This document shows positions 52,463-60,533 of a DNA stretch of 64,000 bases, in pieces. Where the stretch lies: assembly GCA_004556165.1 (NCBI GenBank), contig SFIR01000004.1, positions 9,338 to 73,337 of the forward strand, written 5' to 3'. The DNA is from Clostridiales bacterium (lineage in GTDB: Bacteria; Bacillota; Clostridia; Christensenellales; CAG-138). Position numbers and translations under genes: made by a program. Position 1 is the stretch's first letter; every line of letters starts with the position of its first letter. Below the pieces are notes generated by a model. It was given only the letters and a program-made list of their open reading frames with translations, made no database searches and was not told where the DNA came from.

Positions 52463-55153
52463 ATGGCTGTGAAGAAATCTGAACTATATTCTCTCCTTTG
52501 GGAGGCTTGCAATAAACTGAGAGGCGGCGTGGAACCGGCAAGGTACAAGGATTATGTGCTTGTCCTGCTGTTCTTCAAATATGTGTCCGACAGATACAAG
52601 GGTCAGCCTTTTGCTGAGTTTGCTATCAGTAAAGGTGCTTCCTTTGAGGATTTGATTGCCGCCAAGGGAAAGAGTGATGTCGGCGAACGGGTGGATAAGA
52701 TTATCCAGAAGTTCCTTGAGGACAATAGGCTCCAGGGTTCCCTTCCCGATGTCAGCTTCAACAATCCCGATGAACTTGGCTCCGGCAAGGAACTGGTCGA
52801 TAAGGTGTCCGGCTTGATTGCCGTATTCCAGAATCCAGCGATTGACTTCAAAAACAACCGGGCCAGCGGCGATGACATCATCGGCGATGCCTACGAGTAT
52901 TTCATGATGAAGTTTGCGCAGGAGTCTGGTAAGAGCAAGGGACAGTTCTACACGCCGAGCGAGGTGTCCCGTATCATCGCGCGACTTATCGGCATTGGCA
53001 ACATCCGTCAGATGCCGACCAAGAAGTGGACTCTGTACGATCCGGCCGCAGGCAGCGGAAGCCTTCTCATCAGGGCGGCGGACGAGGCTCCCGTGGACGA
53101 GAACGGCGATTCCATCGTGACCATCTTCGGTCAGGAAAAAGACCATGCCACGGCGGGCTTGGCAAAGATGAACCTCATTCTCCATCAGAAAGGCACAGGC
53201 GAAATCAAGCGCGGAAACACGCTGGTCGATCCCGCATTTACGGACGATTTCGGCGAACTGAAGAAGTTTGACTTCATCGTCATGAATCCGCCTTTCTCCG
53301 ATAAATCCTGGAGCGATGGTATCAAGACATCCGAGGACAAATACAAGCGTTTTGACGGCTATGGCATTCCACCCGAAAAGAACGGAGACTATGCCTGGTT
53401 CCTCCATGTTCTGAAATCCCTCGACAGCAACGGCAAGGCGGGCATCATCATGCCGCACGGTGTTCTGTTCAGAGGCAATGCGGAAGAAACCATCCGTATC
53501 GAAGTGCTGAAGAAGAGATACATCAAGGGCATCGTGAGCCTTCCCGCAAACCTGTTTTACGGAACTGGCATCCCCGCTTGCATCGTTATCATCGATAAAG
53601 AGGATGCGGAAACCAGGGAGGGTATCTTCCTGATTGACGCAAGCCGCGGATTCAAGAAAGACGGTAACAAGAACAGACTCCGTGAGCAGGATATCGAGAA
53701 AATCGTACAGACCTTTATCAGCGGAAAAACTGTCAAGGGTTATGCCCGCTTTGTGAAGTACACGGATATCCTGGAACAGAACGCGGGCAATCTGAATGTG
53801 CCTCGCTACATACAGAAAATTGACGATACTCTGCCGCAGAATATCGCAGCTCATTTGAAGGGCGGCATTCCGGGGACAGACATCGAATCGCTGAAGAGGC
53901 TGTGGGATATCTCCCCGGCTTTGAAGCAGGAAATCTTCACCTGCGTGGATGAGGCACACGATGTATATAACCTCGCTCTCGCATCCGGCGAGATCGAGGG
54001 CGTAATTGGCAAGGATGCCAGCATCCTTGCCGAGAAGCAGAAAGAAACCGATGCGATATTCGCGCAGTGGCGTGATTCGGTAAAGGATATCCTGCTCGGT
54101 ATCGAGTCCGAGACCAATCCGAAGGAACTAATCCGCACGATAGCGGTAATGCTCCTCAAGGCTTATGAATCCGCACGGCTTCTTGACAACTATGATGTGT
54201 ACGACTGTCTGCTGAATTATTGGAACGCAAAGCTGCAGGATGATGTTTACGCCATCAAAGCCAGCGGATATGAGGTCGGTCGGGAAATCGAATACGAGTA
54301 TGCGCAGAAAAAAGCGAAGGACGAAAACGGCGAGACAATCTCCGTGGATGATACTTCAAAGGTGAAGTCTTTCGAGGGTGCGCTCATTCCGAAAGAAATT
54401 ATCGAAGCGGTTTATTTTGCTGACGAACTTGCAGCGATCAATGAATTGATAGAACAGTCCGCAGCTCTTGAGGCAGAACTTGACGAGATGCGCGAAGAGG
54501 AATCCGGCGATGAGGGCTTGCTGAAGGATGTGCTGAATGATAAGGGTGACAGCATTCCGAAGGCAAATCTCAATAAGCGGCTTAAAGAACTGGACGCTAA
54601 AAAAACTTCCGCTGTCATGGACGCCATGACGCGCCTTGTTGCACTCTTTGACGAGGGCAAGACCGATGAGATGGAGTCGCTCATCCGCGAGATGCCGGAA
54701 CTGGACGAGTTTGATATCCGCAACAAGAACGGCACGTTCGGAAAAGCAAAGCTGAAGGCGGCACTTAAGGCGGCTGCCGATTCCGCAGTTGTGCCGGAGA
54801 TTTACAAGGACGAGTATGACGCGCTGACAGCATACGCGGCAAAATCCGCCGAAAAGGACGAGGCTGACAAGGCTTGGAAAGAAGCCCGCAAAACCCTGGA
54901 TGATGAGGTCGAGGCGAAATACAGTGAACTGACCGTGGATGAGATCAAGCATCTCCTCTTTGACATGAAGTGGATGAGTAAGCTCTCTGCGGATATCCGT
55001 GACGAAATCGAGCAGGTGCTGAACAGCCTGTCCTCCAAGGTTCTTCTGATTGCCAAGCGGTATGAGCATACGCTTGGAGAGATCGAGGACAGGACCGCAA
55101 AATCAAGAGCGGCGGTAGTGGCAGCGCTGGAAAGGATGGGGTACAAATGGTAA
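52463..55153 (+). CDS. hsdM: Type I restriction enzyme methylase subunit HsdM
   Basis: The N6-adenine methylase motifs are DPAAGSGSLLI for SAM and IVMNPPFSDKSW for catalysis (NPPF), after an N-terminal helical domain with a FYTPSEVSRII entry to the catalytic domain. At 896 residues it is long: canonical HsdM is about 500. The extra C-terminal 390 residues are helical and rich in Glu/Lys, with a coiled coil near 650-700. It overlaps hsdS by 7 bases. It methylates the recognition site and, with HsdS, forms the core of the enzyme. Confidence 0.92.
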   Translation: MAVKKSELYSLLWEACNKLRGGVEPARYKDYVLVLLFFKYVSDRYKGQPFAEFAISKGASFEDLIAAKGKSDVGERVDKIIQKFLEDNRLQGSLPDVSFNNPDELGSGKELVDKVSGLIAVFQNPAIDFKNNRASGDDIIGDAYEYFMMKFAQESGKSKGQFYTPSEVSRIIARLIGIGNIRQMPTKKWTLYDPAAGSGSLLIRAADEAPVDENGDSIVTIFGQEKDHATAGLAKMNLILHQKGTGEIKRGNTLVDPAFTDDFGELKKFDFIVMNPPFSDKSWSDGIKTSEDKYKRFDGYGIPPEKNGDYAWFLHVLKSLDSNGKAGIIMPHGVLFRGNAEETIRIEVLKKRYIKGIVSLPANLFYGTGIPACIVIIDKEDAETREGIFLIDASRGFKKDGNKNRLREQDIEKIVQTFISGKTVKGYARFVKYTDILEQNAGNLNVPRYIQKIDDTLPQNIAAHLKGGIPGTDIESLKRLWDISPALKQEIFTCVDEAHDVYNLALASGEIEGVIGKDASILAEKQKETDAIFAQWRDSVKDILLGIESETNPKELIRTIAVMLLKAYESARLLDNYDVYDCLLNYWNAKLQDDVYAIKASGYEVGREIEYEYAQKKAKDENGETISVDDTSKVKSFEGALIPKEIIEAVYFADELAAINELIEQSAALEAELDEMREEESGDEGLLKDVLNDKGDSIPKANLNKRLKELDAKKTSAVMDAMTRLVALFDEGKTDEMESLIREMPELDEFDIRNKNGTFGKAKLKAALKAAADSAVVPEIYKDEYDALTAYAAKSAEKDEADKAWKEARKTLDDEVEAKYSELTVDEIKHLLFDMKWMSKLSADIRDEIEQVLNSLSSKVLLIAKRYEHTLGEIEDRTAKSRAAVVAALERMGYKW

Positions 55154-56370
55154 TTTATCCGCAGGAGTGGACGGAGAAACCGTTTAATGACTTTATGAAA
55201 ATAAAGCGCGGTGCTTCCCCGCGTCCGATTGAACGATATCTTACAAAAAGTATAGATGGCGTAAACTGGATTAAAATCGGCGATGCTCCACGTTTTGGAA
55301 AAAATATCACATCTACGGCAGAAAAGATTACTCCACATGGTGCTGCGCAGTCCGTGAGTGTATATCCCGGAGATTTTATCCTTTCCAACTCAATGAGTTT
55401 TGGAAGACCGTATATCCTGAATATTGACGGATGTATTCATGACGGATGGCTTCGCTTATATGATTTTCAAACAGAGGCAAATGATGAGTTTCTGTATTAT
55501 CTGTTGTCTTCATCATATGTGCAAAAACAGTACGAGGCTTTTGCTGCTGGAAGCGGAGTTCAGAATCTGAACAAAGAAGTAGTAAAGAAAGTTACGGTAC
55601 ATCTTCCTTCTTTGCCTGAACAAGAAGAAATCGCCAGGACACTTTCGCAGTTCGATACCTACATTGATGATCTTGCCGAGTTGATTGAGAAGAAGCGAGG
55701 TATTCGTGATGGCGCTTTGGAAGACTTGATTCGTCATCGGACACGGATTGATGGCTTTAATGACGAGTGGACAACGGTATCCTTCAATCAAGTTATCACT
55801 CCGAAGGCTCGAATCGGTTGGCAAGGATTGAAAAAGCATGAATACTTGAGGTCGGGATACAGTTATCTGATTGGCGGTACAGATTTCTCTCATGGAACCG
55901 TCAGCCTTGATAATATTTGGTATGTCACTAAAGACCGCTATGATATGGATGCGAACATCCAGGTGTCGGAGAATGATGTGCTTGTTACGAAAGACGGCAC
56001 TATCGGAAAAGTGGCGCTTGTTCCCGAACTTGGAAAGCCGGCTACATTGAACAGCGGTGTGTTCGTATTCAGAACGAACAACAGATTATTGCCAACATTT
56101 TTATTCAGAGTTTTGTCCTCTTCTGTGTTCAGAGAATTTATCGATACTCTTTCTGCAGGATCAACGATAAAGCATCTGTATCAAAAGGATTTGAAGAACT
56201 TTGAATTTGAAATTCCTGTGGACAAGAAGGAGCAGGAGGCAATCGCAGAAACGCTGACTGCAATGGACGAAGAAATCGAAGCATTGGAAATCGAACGGGA
56301 TAAGATGATTCAAATCAGAGAAGGCGCAATGGATGACCTGCTGACGGGTCGTGTCCGCCTGAGTGTTTAA
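55147..56370 (+). CDS. hsdS: Type I restriction enzyme specificity subunit HsdS
   Basis: Two target-recognition domains are each followed by a conserved helix: LPEQEEIARTLSQFDTYIDD (about 160-190) and KKEQEAIAETLTAMDEEIEA near the end. HsdS binds the two half-sites of a bipartite DNA sequence. At 407 residues the two-domain structure is complete. Its ATG overlaps the end of hsdM, so translation is coupled. No inverted repeats or second hsdS were seen nearby that would allow phase variation by inversion. Confidence 0.92.
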   Translation: MVIYPQEWTEKPFNDFMKIKRGASPRPIERYLTKSIDGVNWIKIGDAPRFGKNITSTAEKITPHGAAQSVSVYPGDFILSNSMSFGRPYILNIDGCIHDGWLRLYDFQTEANDEFLYYLLSSSYVQKQYEAFAAGSGVQNLNKEVVKKVTVHLPSLPEQEEIARTLSQFDTYIDDLAELIEKKRGIRDGALEDLIRHRTRIDGFNDEWTTVSFNQVITPKARIGWQGLKKHEYLRSGYSYLIGGTDFSHGTVSLDNIWYVTKDRYDMDANIQVSENDVLVTKDGTIGKVALVPELGKPATLNSGVFVFRTNNRLLPTFLFRVLSSSVFREFIDTLSAGSTIKHLYQKDLKNFEFEIPVDKKEQEAIAETLTAMDEEIEALEIERDKMIQIREGAMDDLLTGRVRLSV

Positions 56371-56381
56371 GGAGGCGCAAG

Positions 56382-56807
56382 ATGGCAACGGTAGATGCTG
56401 AAAAGAAATTACAGAACAGAGTCCTGCATTGGCTCGTTGATGATCTGGGCTATACCTATCTCGGCAACCTGGAGGACATCGACAACACGCCTGTCAAAGA
56501 AGAACTGCTGAAGGCGAATCTGAAAAAGCGCGGATACACCGATGACCAAATCAAGACCGCAATCAGCGAGCTTGTGGGCAAGGTCAATAACCAGTCCGAT
56601 ACGCTCTATCAGATCAACCGCAGCGTGTACTCCCTGCTCCGTTACGGAAGACAGGGGGCGATGGACGCGAACGGACATCGCCAGACCGTCCATTACATCG
56701 ATTGGGATGACATCGGTAAGAACGACTTTTTCGTAGCGGAGGAGGTATCCGTCCTGCGCTTCGACAAGGTAACAAGAAAGCGTCCCGATGTGGTGCTTTA
56801 TATGTAA
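56382..56807 (+). pseudogene. hsdR: Truncated type I restriction subunit HsdR (N-terminal 141 codons)
   Basis: The product starts MATVDAEKKLQNRVLHWLV and runs through GNLEDIDNTPVKEELL, NQINRSVY-type residues and KRPDVVLYM, the N-terminal endonuclease region of HsdR. A full HsdR is about 1000 residues and would continue with the ELK nuclease motif and helicase motifs; here a TAA ends the frame at 56807 and phage tail genes start 12 bases later. Without nuclease and helicase the operon can methylate only. An assembly join is also possible. Confidence 0.8.
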
Positions 56808-56819
56808 GGAGGCGCGGTC

Positions 56820-57167
56820 ATGGATAACGAACGCAGTTCTTTCATCAATATCGGCGGCGAGGAGTACGAACTGATCCTCACGACCAGGGCAACGAAAGAA
56901 GACAAGCTCCTCAAGAACAAGAACTTCGAAATTGCTCTTGGTGAGATCGTATGGCTCATTACTCTTCTTGCCAATCAGAGCATTCTCATCCACAACCTCA
57001 AGAACAGGGATGAAAAGAAACCCCTGCTCACTGAGGAGGACGTTGAGCTTCTGACAGTACCCTCGGATCTTGCCGAGTACAAGGCGGCAATAACCGAAGC
57101 CATGTATAAGGGTACGAAACGCAATATTGAGAGCGAGGAAGACTCAAAAAACACGGCGGCCGGGTAA
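56820..57167 (+). CDS. Phage tail assembly chaperone, short form (gpG-like)
   Basis: The 115-residue protein MDNERSSFINIGGEEYELIL has the mixed alpha/beta start and helical middle expected for tail chaperones, and its position directly before the tape-measure gene matches lambda G. An AAGGAGG site precedes the ATG. Its last codons cross a slippery site, and the zero-frame TAA (57165-57167) lies inside the downstream stem. It binds the tape measure protein during tail assembly, as in lambda. It is the first phage gene after the truncated hsdR. Confidence 0.82.
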   Translation: MDNERSSFINIGGEEYELILTTRATKEDKLLKNKNFEIALGEIVWLITLLANQSILIHNLKNRDEKKPLLTEEDVELLTVPSDLAEYKAAITEAMYKGTKRNIESEEDSKNTAAG

Positions 57168-57191
57168 GCGACGAAGAGCTGTTTACCCGGC
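57146..57191 (+). other. Programmed -1 frameshift site
   Basis: The heptamer A AAA AAC (57146-57152) lies in the right zero frame (tca aaa aac). A 6-base spacer leads to a perfect 9-bp stem (GCCGGGTAA at 57159-57167 pairs with 57183-57191) with a 15-base loop. The -1 frame stays open for 67 codons. This is the standard layout of a tail chaperone frameshift signal. Confidence 0.9.
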
Positions 57192-57355
57192 TCCTTTATT
57201 ACGGCATCGCCCAGCTCCATCTGACACAGGATGAGTTCTGGGCGATGCCGTTCGGTTTGATGCTCGATCTATGGGAATGCCATAAACAATTCAGCGGCAT
57301 CTCCAAACCTAAAAGAGAGCATTTTATCGATGAAATAATACCGGACGGGATCTGA
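57152..57355 (+). CDS. Tail chaperone C-terminal extension reached by -1 frameshift (gpT-like)
   Basis: Reading the -1 frame from 57152 gives 67 residues with RLLYYGIAQLHLTQDEFW and MLDLWECHKQF before TGA at 57353. Joined to the first 111 residues it makes a 178-residue G-T protein. The extension has no start codon or ribosome site of its own. By analogy with lambda, the extended form recruits the tail tube subunits while the short form coats the tape measure. Confidence 0.85.
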   Translation, partial: HGGRVSDEELFTRLLYYGIAQLHLTQDEFWAMPFGLMLDLWECHKQFSGISKPKREHFIDEIIPDGI

Positions 57356-57372
57356 GAAAGGAGGAATGCTGA

Positions 57373-59901
57373 TTGGCTGATAATTTCGGATTAAGGATCG
57401 GTCTTGAAGGAGAGAAGGAATTTAAGAAGGCTCTTTCTGATATCAATTCCTCCTTCAAAGTTCTGGGATCGGAAATGAAGCTCGTTTCCTCCCAATTTGA
57501 CGCAAACGACAGATCGGTCGAGGCACTCACATCCCGAAACGCCGTTCTCAACAAAGAGATCGACGCGCAGAAACAAAAGATCGAAACCTTGAAGGCGGCG
57601 CTTGATAACGCCGCTTCTTCATTTGGCGAGAATGACCGGCGCACACAGAACTGGCAGATACAGCTCAATAATGCAGAAGCCGCGCTGAACGGCATGGAGC
57701 GAGAGCTGAAGGACAACAACGCCGCTCTCGAAAACGCGGAGTCGGGATTCGATGAAGCCGGCAAGGAAGCGGATGAGTTCGGCAAAGAGGTCGACAAGGC
57801 GGGAGATCAGAGCGAGGATGCCGGCGGCAAGCTGAAAAAGGTCGGCGAGGTCGCAAAGGAAGTCGGCAAGGCAATGGCCGCCGCGATGGTGGCTATCGGC
57901 ACCGCTGCTGTTGCCACGGGCAAGAAGCTGTGGGATATGGCCAACGACGTGGCCTCCGCGGGTGACGCAATAGATAAGACCTCACAGAAGATCGGCATTT
58001 CGGCAGAATCGTTTCAGGAATGGTCATATGTATTTGAGAGAAGCGGTGCGGATGTAAACGGCCTGCAGACGGGCATGAAAAAACTGTCCGGAGTCATTTC
58101 GGAAGCCGCCAATGGCTCAGACAAGGCGGCTGAGAAGCTTGCCGCTGTGGGCTTGTCCATAGAGGACCTGAACGGAAAGAGTCAGGATGAACAGCTGTCT
58201 ATAGTCATTGCCGCATTGCAGGATATGGAGGCCGGTGCCGACAGAACGGCCGCGGCCAACAACCTCCTCGGCAAGTCGGCTGTCGATATGGCCGCTGTCC
58301 TCAATATGAGTGCCGAGGAAACGGAGGCTCTGAAGCAGGAAGCGCATGACTACGGAATGGTCATGTCAAACGAGGCCGTTGCCGCTTCTGCTTCGTTTGA
58401 GGATTCGCTCTCGAGGCTTAAGGGCACTATGGGCGGTCTCAAGAACCGCATGGTCGGTGAGCTTCTTCCGGGAATATCATCCATACTTGACGGTCTTTCG
58501 GATCTGGTGGCCGGTAACGATGAAGCCGGTGAAAAGATTAAAAAAGGCGTCACGGACGTGATCGGTTCTATTACAAGCATGATCCCGCAGGTCGTGACGC
58601 TCGTTCTTACGATCGCGTCAGCTGTGCTTGAGAGCGCACCTGCGATCATCTCTGCGCTCGCCGAGGGCATAATCGGTGCGATACCGCAACTGCTCCCCGT
58701 TGTAATGCAGGTCATACTCGAGATAGTAACAGCACTCATTGACCTTTTGCCCCAGATCATTGAGGCGGGAATGCAGATAATCGCGTCTCTCATTACAGGA
58801 ATTGCCGAAGCGTTACCTACGCTTATTCCGCAGGTGGTTGAGGTGGTCGTCCAGATAGTACAGACACTCATCGATAACCTTCCCATGATCCTTGACGCGG
58901 CTCTTCAGCTGATCGAAGGTCTGGCACAGGGCATACTTGATGCGATCCCCGTGCTGATCGAGGCGCTGCCCGAGGTGATAATGGGCATAATCAATTTCCT
59001 GCTCGATGCAATTCCTCAGATAATCGAAACGGGAATAAAGCTCATCACGTCACTGGTATCCGCTCTTCCGACGATAATCGCAAAAATCGTTGAAGCGATC
59101 CCCAAAATAATCGACGGCATAATCAAAGCTGTGCTCGGCGCTATCCCGCAGATCATTCAGGCGGGCATACAGCTCCTGATCTCGCTCGTTCAGGCACTGC
59201 CCACCATAATCGTTGAAATAGTGAAGGCTATTCCCGAAATAATCGGCGGCATAATCGATGCTTTGATAGAGAATATCCCGCTTATCATACAGGCTGGTGT
59301 CGAGCTCTTTGTAGCTCTTATCGAGAACCTTCCGACCATCATAATCGAGATAGTTAAAGCTATCCCGCAGATAATCACGGGCATTGTTGAGGCGATCGGA
59401 TCATTGGCGTATAAACTCGTTGAGGCCGGTGGAAACCTTCTCAAAGGTCTGTGGGAGGGCATATCCAACGCCGCTTCATGGCTGTGGAACAAGGTCAAGG
59501 AGTGGGCCGGAGGGCTCATCGACGGAATCAAGAACTTCTTCGGCATACACAGCCCGAGTACTGTATTCGCCGGTATCGGCGAGAACATGGGACTTGGTCT
59601 CGGAGAGGGCTTTGTTGACGCCATGGACGACGTGGAAAAGGAAATGGAGAAAGCCATTCCGACTGATTTCGATATGGATCCTGTAAAGGCCGCGGCGAAC
59701 ATTGATGTTACTGCGGGCATCTCTCAGAAGAACGCGATCACAGTCTCGCTTGCGGCGATGCTCGATCTTATGAAGACGTATCTGCCGCAGATGGGTGTAC
59801 GTCAGATAGTGACGGACACTGGCGCGGTCGTAGGCTGGCTTGCTCCCGAGATGGATGCCGCGCTTGGAGATCTTCAGAAACTGAAAGTGAGGTACGCATG
59901 A
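57373..59901 (+). CDS. Phage tail tape measure protein
   Basis: 842 residues from a TTG start with AAAGGAGG upstream. Residues 10-140 are a coiled coil (SFKVLGSEMKLVSSQF, then DAQKQKIETLKAALDN), then a hydrophobic stretch (AAAMVAIGTAAVATGKK). Residues 390-700 hold at least three hydrophobic repeats of about 44 residues with the pattern IPQIIxxGIxLxxSLVxALPTII-EIVKAIP. The end has the FFGIHSPSTVF motif seen in tape measures. It sets tail length and helps DNA entry; by the usual rule 842 residues would imply a tail of about 120-130 nm. Confidence 0.92.
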   Translation: MADNFGLRIGLEGEKEFKKALSDINSSFKVLGSEMKLVSSQFDANDRSVEALTSRNAVLNKEIDAQKQKIETLKAALDNAASSFGENDRRTQNWQIQLNNAEAALNGMERELKDNNAALENAESGFDEAGKEADEFGKEVDKAGDQSEDAGGKLKKVGEVAKEVGKAMAAAMVAIGTAAVATGKKLWDMANDVASAGDAIDKTSQKIGISAESFQEWSYVFERSGADVNGLQTGMKKLSGVISEAANGSDKAAEKLAAVGLSIEDLNGKSQDEQLSIVIAALQDMEAGADRTAAANNLLGKSAVDMAAVLNMSAEETEALKQEAHDYGMVMSNEAVAASASFEDSLSRLKGTMGGLKNRMVGELLPGISSILDGLSDLVAGNDEAGEKIKKGVTDVIGSITSMIPQVVTLVLTIASAVLESAPAIISALAEGIIGAIPQLLPVVMQVILEIVTALIDLLPQIIEAGMQIIASLITGIAEALPTLIPQVVEVVVQIVQTLIDNLPMILDAALQLIEGLAQGILDAIPVLIEALPEVIMGIINFLLDAIPQIIETGIKLITSLVSALPTIIAKIVEAIPKIIDGIIKAVLGAIPQIIQAGIQLLISLVQALPTIIVEIVKAIPEIIGGIIDALIENIPLIIQAGVELFVALIENLPTIIIEIVKAIPQIITGIVEAIGSLAYKLVEAGGNLLKGLWEGISNAASWLWNKVKEWAGGLIDGIKNFFGIHSPSTVFAGIGENMGLGLGEGFVDAMDDVEKEMEKAIPTDFDMDPVKAAANIDVTAGISQKNAITVSLAAMLDLMKTYLPQMGVRQIVTDTGAVVGWLAPEMDAALGDLQKLKVRYA

Positions 59902-60533
59902 GCTGGATAGCATTCGGACGAATAAATACGAAAAACTATGGGCTCATAGTTGCCCCGTATGAAATACCGATGCCGCCTGCAAAAACGGATTATGTTGAGG
60001 TTCCCGGGAGAGACGGATCCCTTGATATGACCGAAGCGCTCGGAACCGTCCGTTACGGTGACAGAGTGATCAATATTACGATGTATGCCGTAGGCAGTTA
60101 CAGGAGCAGACTTTTTGAGTTTGTGAACCTGCTGCATGGGCAAAGGATGTACATCGTTTTCGATAAGGATATCGGGTACACCTACAACGGCAGGATCGAC
60201 GTTAACGGGATAACAAAGCAGGATGGTTACTGCGAGATTTCGGTGACTGTTACTGCGGAGCCCTATAAGCTTGAAGAGAATGATACGACAGTCACTGTCA
60301 GCGGAAGCGGACGGGCATATCTGGTTAACGGGAAAATGCCGGTAGTGCCAACGGTCAAGACCACTGAGGAAACGTCTCTGACGTTCGCTTCGAACGGACA
60401 GAATATCACGGTTACCTTATCCGCAGGAGAGCATATCATACCACAGCTGTATCTTGCGTCAAACGACAGCAAGCGAGTAACGGTAGCCTCCTTCGGAACG
60501 ACAACGTTTTCATTTAAGAAGGGCTGGCTATGA
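59898..60533 (+). CDS. Phage distal tail protein (Dit-like)
   Basis: The ATG overlaps the tape measure stop (ATGA). The 211-residue product starts MSWIAFGRINTKNYGLIV and has VPGRDGSLDMTEALG and a galectin-like beta region, the pattern of siphophage distal tail proteins. It would form the hexameric hub that joins the tube to the tail tip. The position between tape measure and the tail endopeptidase-like gene supports the call. Confidence 0.85.
   Translation: MSWIAFGRINTKNYGLIVAPYEIPMPPAKTDYVEVPGRDGSLDMTEALGTVRYGDRVINITMYAVGSYRSRLFEFVNLLHGQRMYIVFDKDIGYTYNGRIDVNGITKQDGYCEISVTVTAEPYKLEENDTTVTVSGSGRAYLVNGKMPVVPTVKTTEETSLTFASNGQNITVTLSAGEHIIPQLYLASNDSKRVTVASFGTTTFSFKKGWL

Noticed and set aside
52484..53959. 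491-codon minus-strand frame within hsdM
   Set aside because: Antisense shadow of the methylase domain; the plus-strand frame carries the SAM and NPPF motifs.
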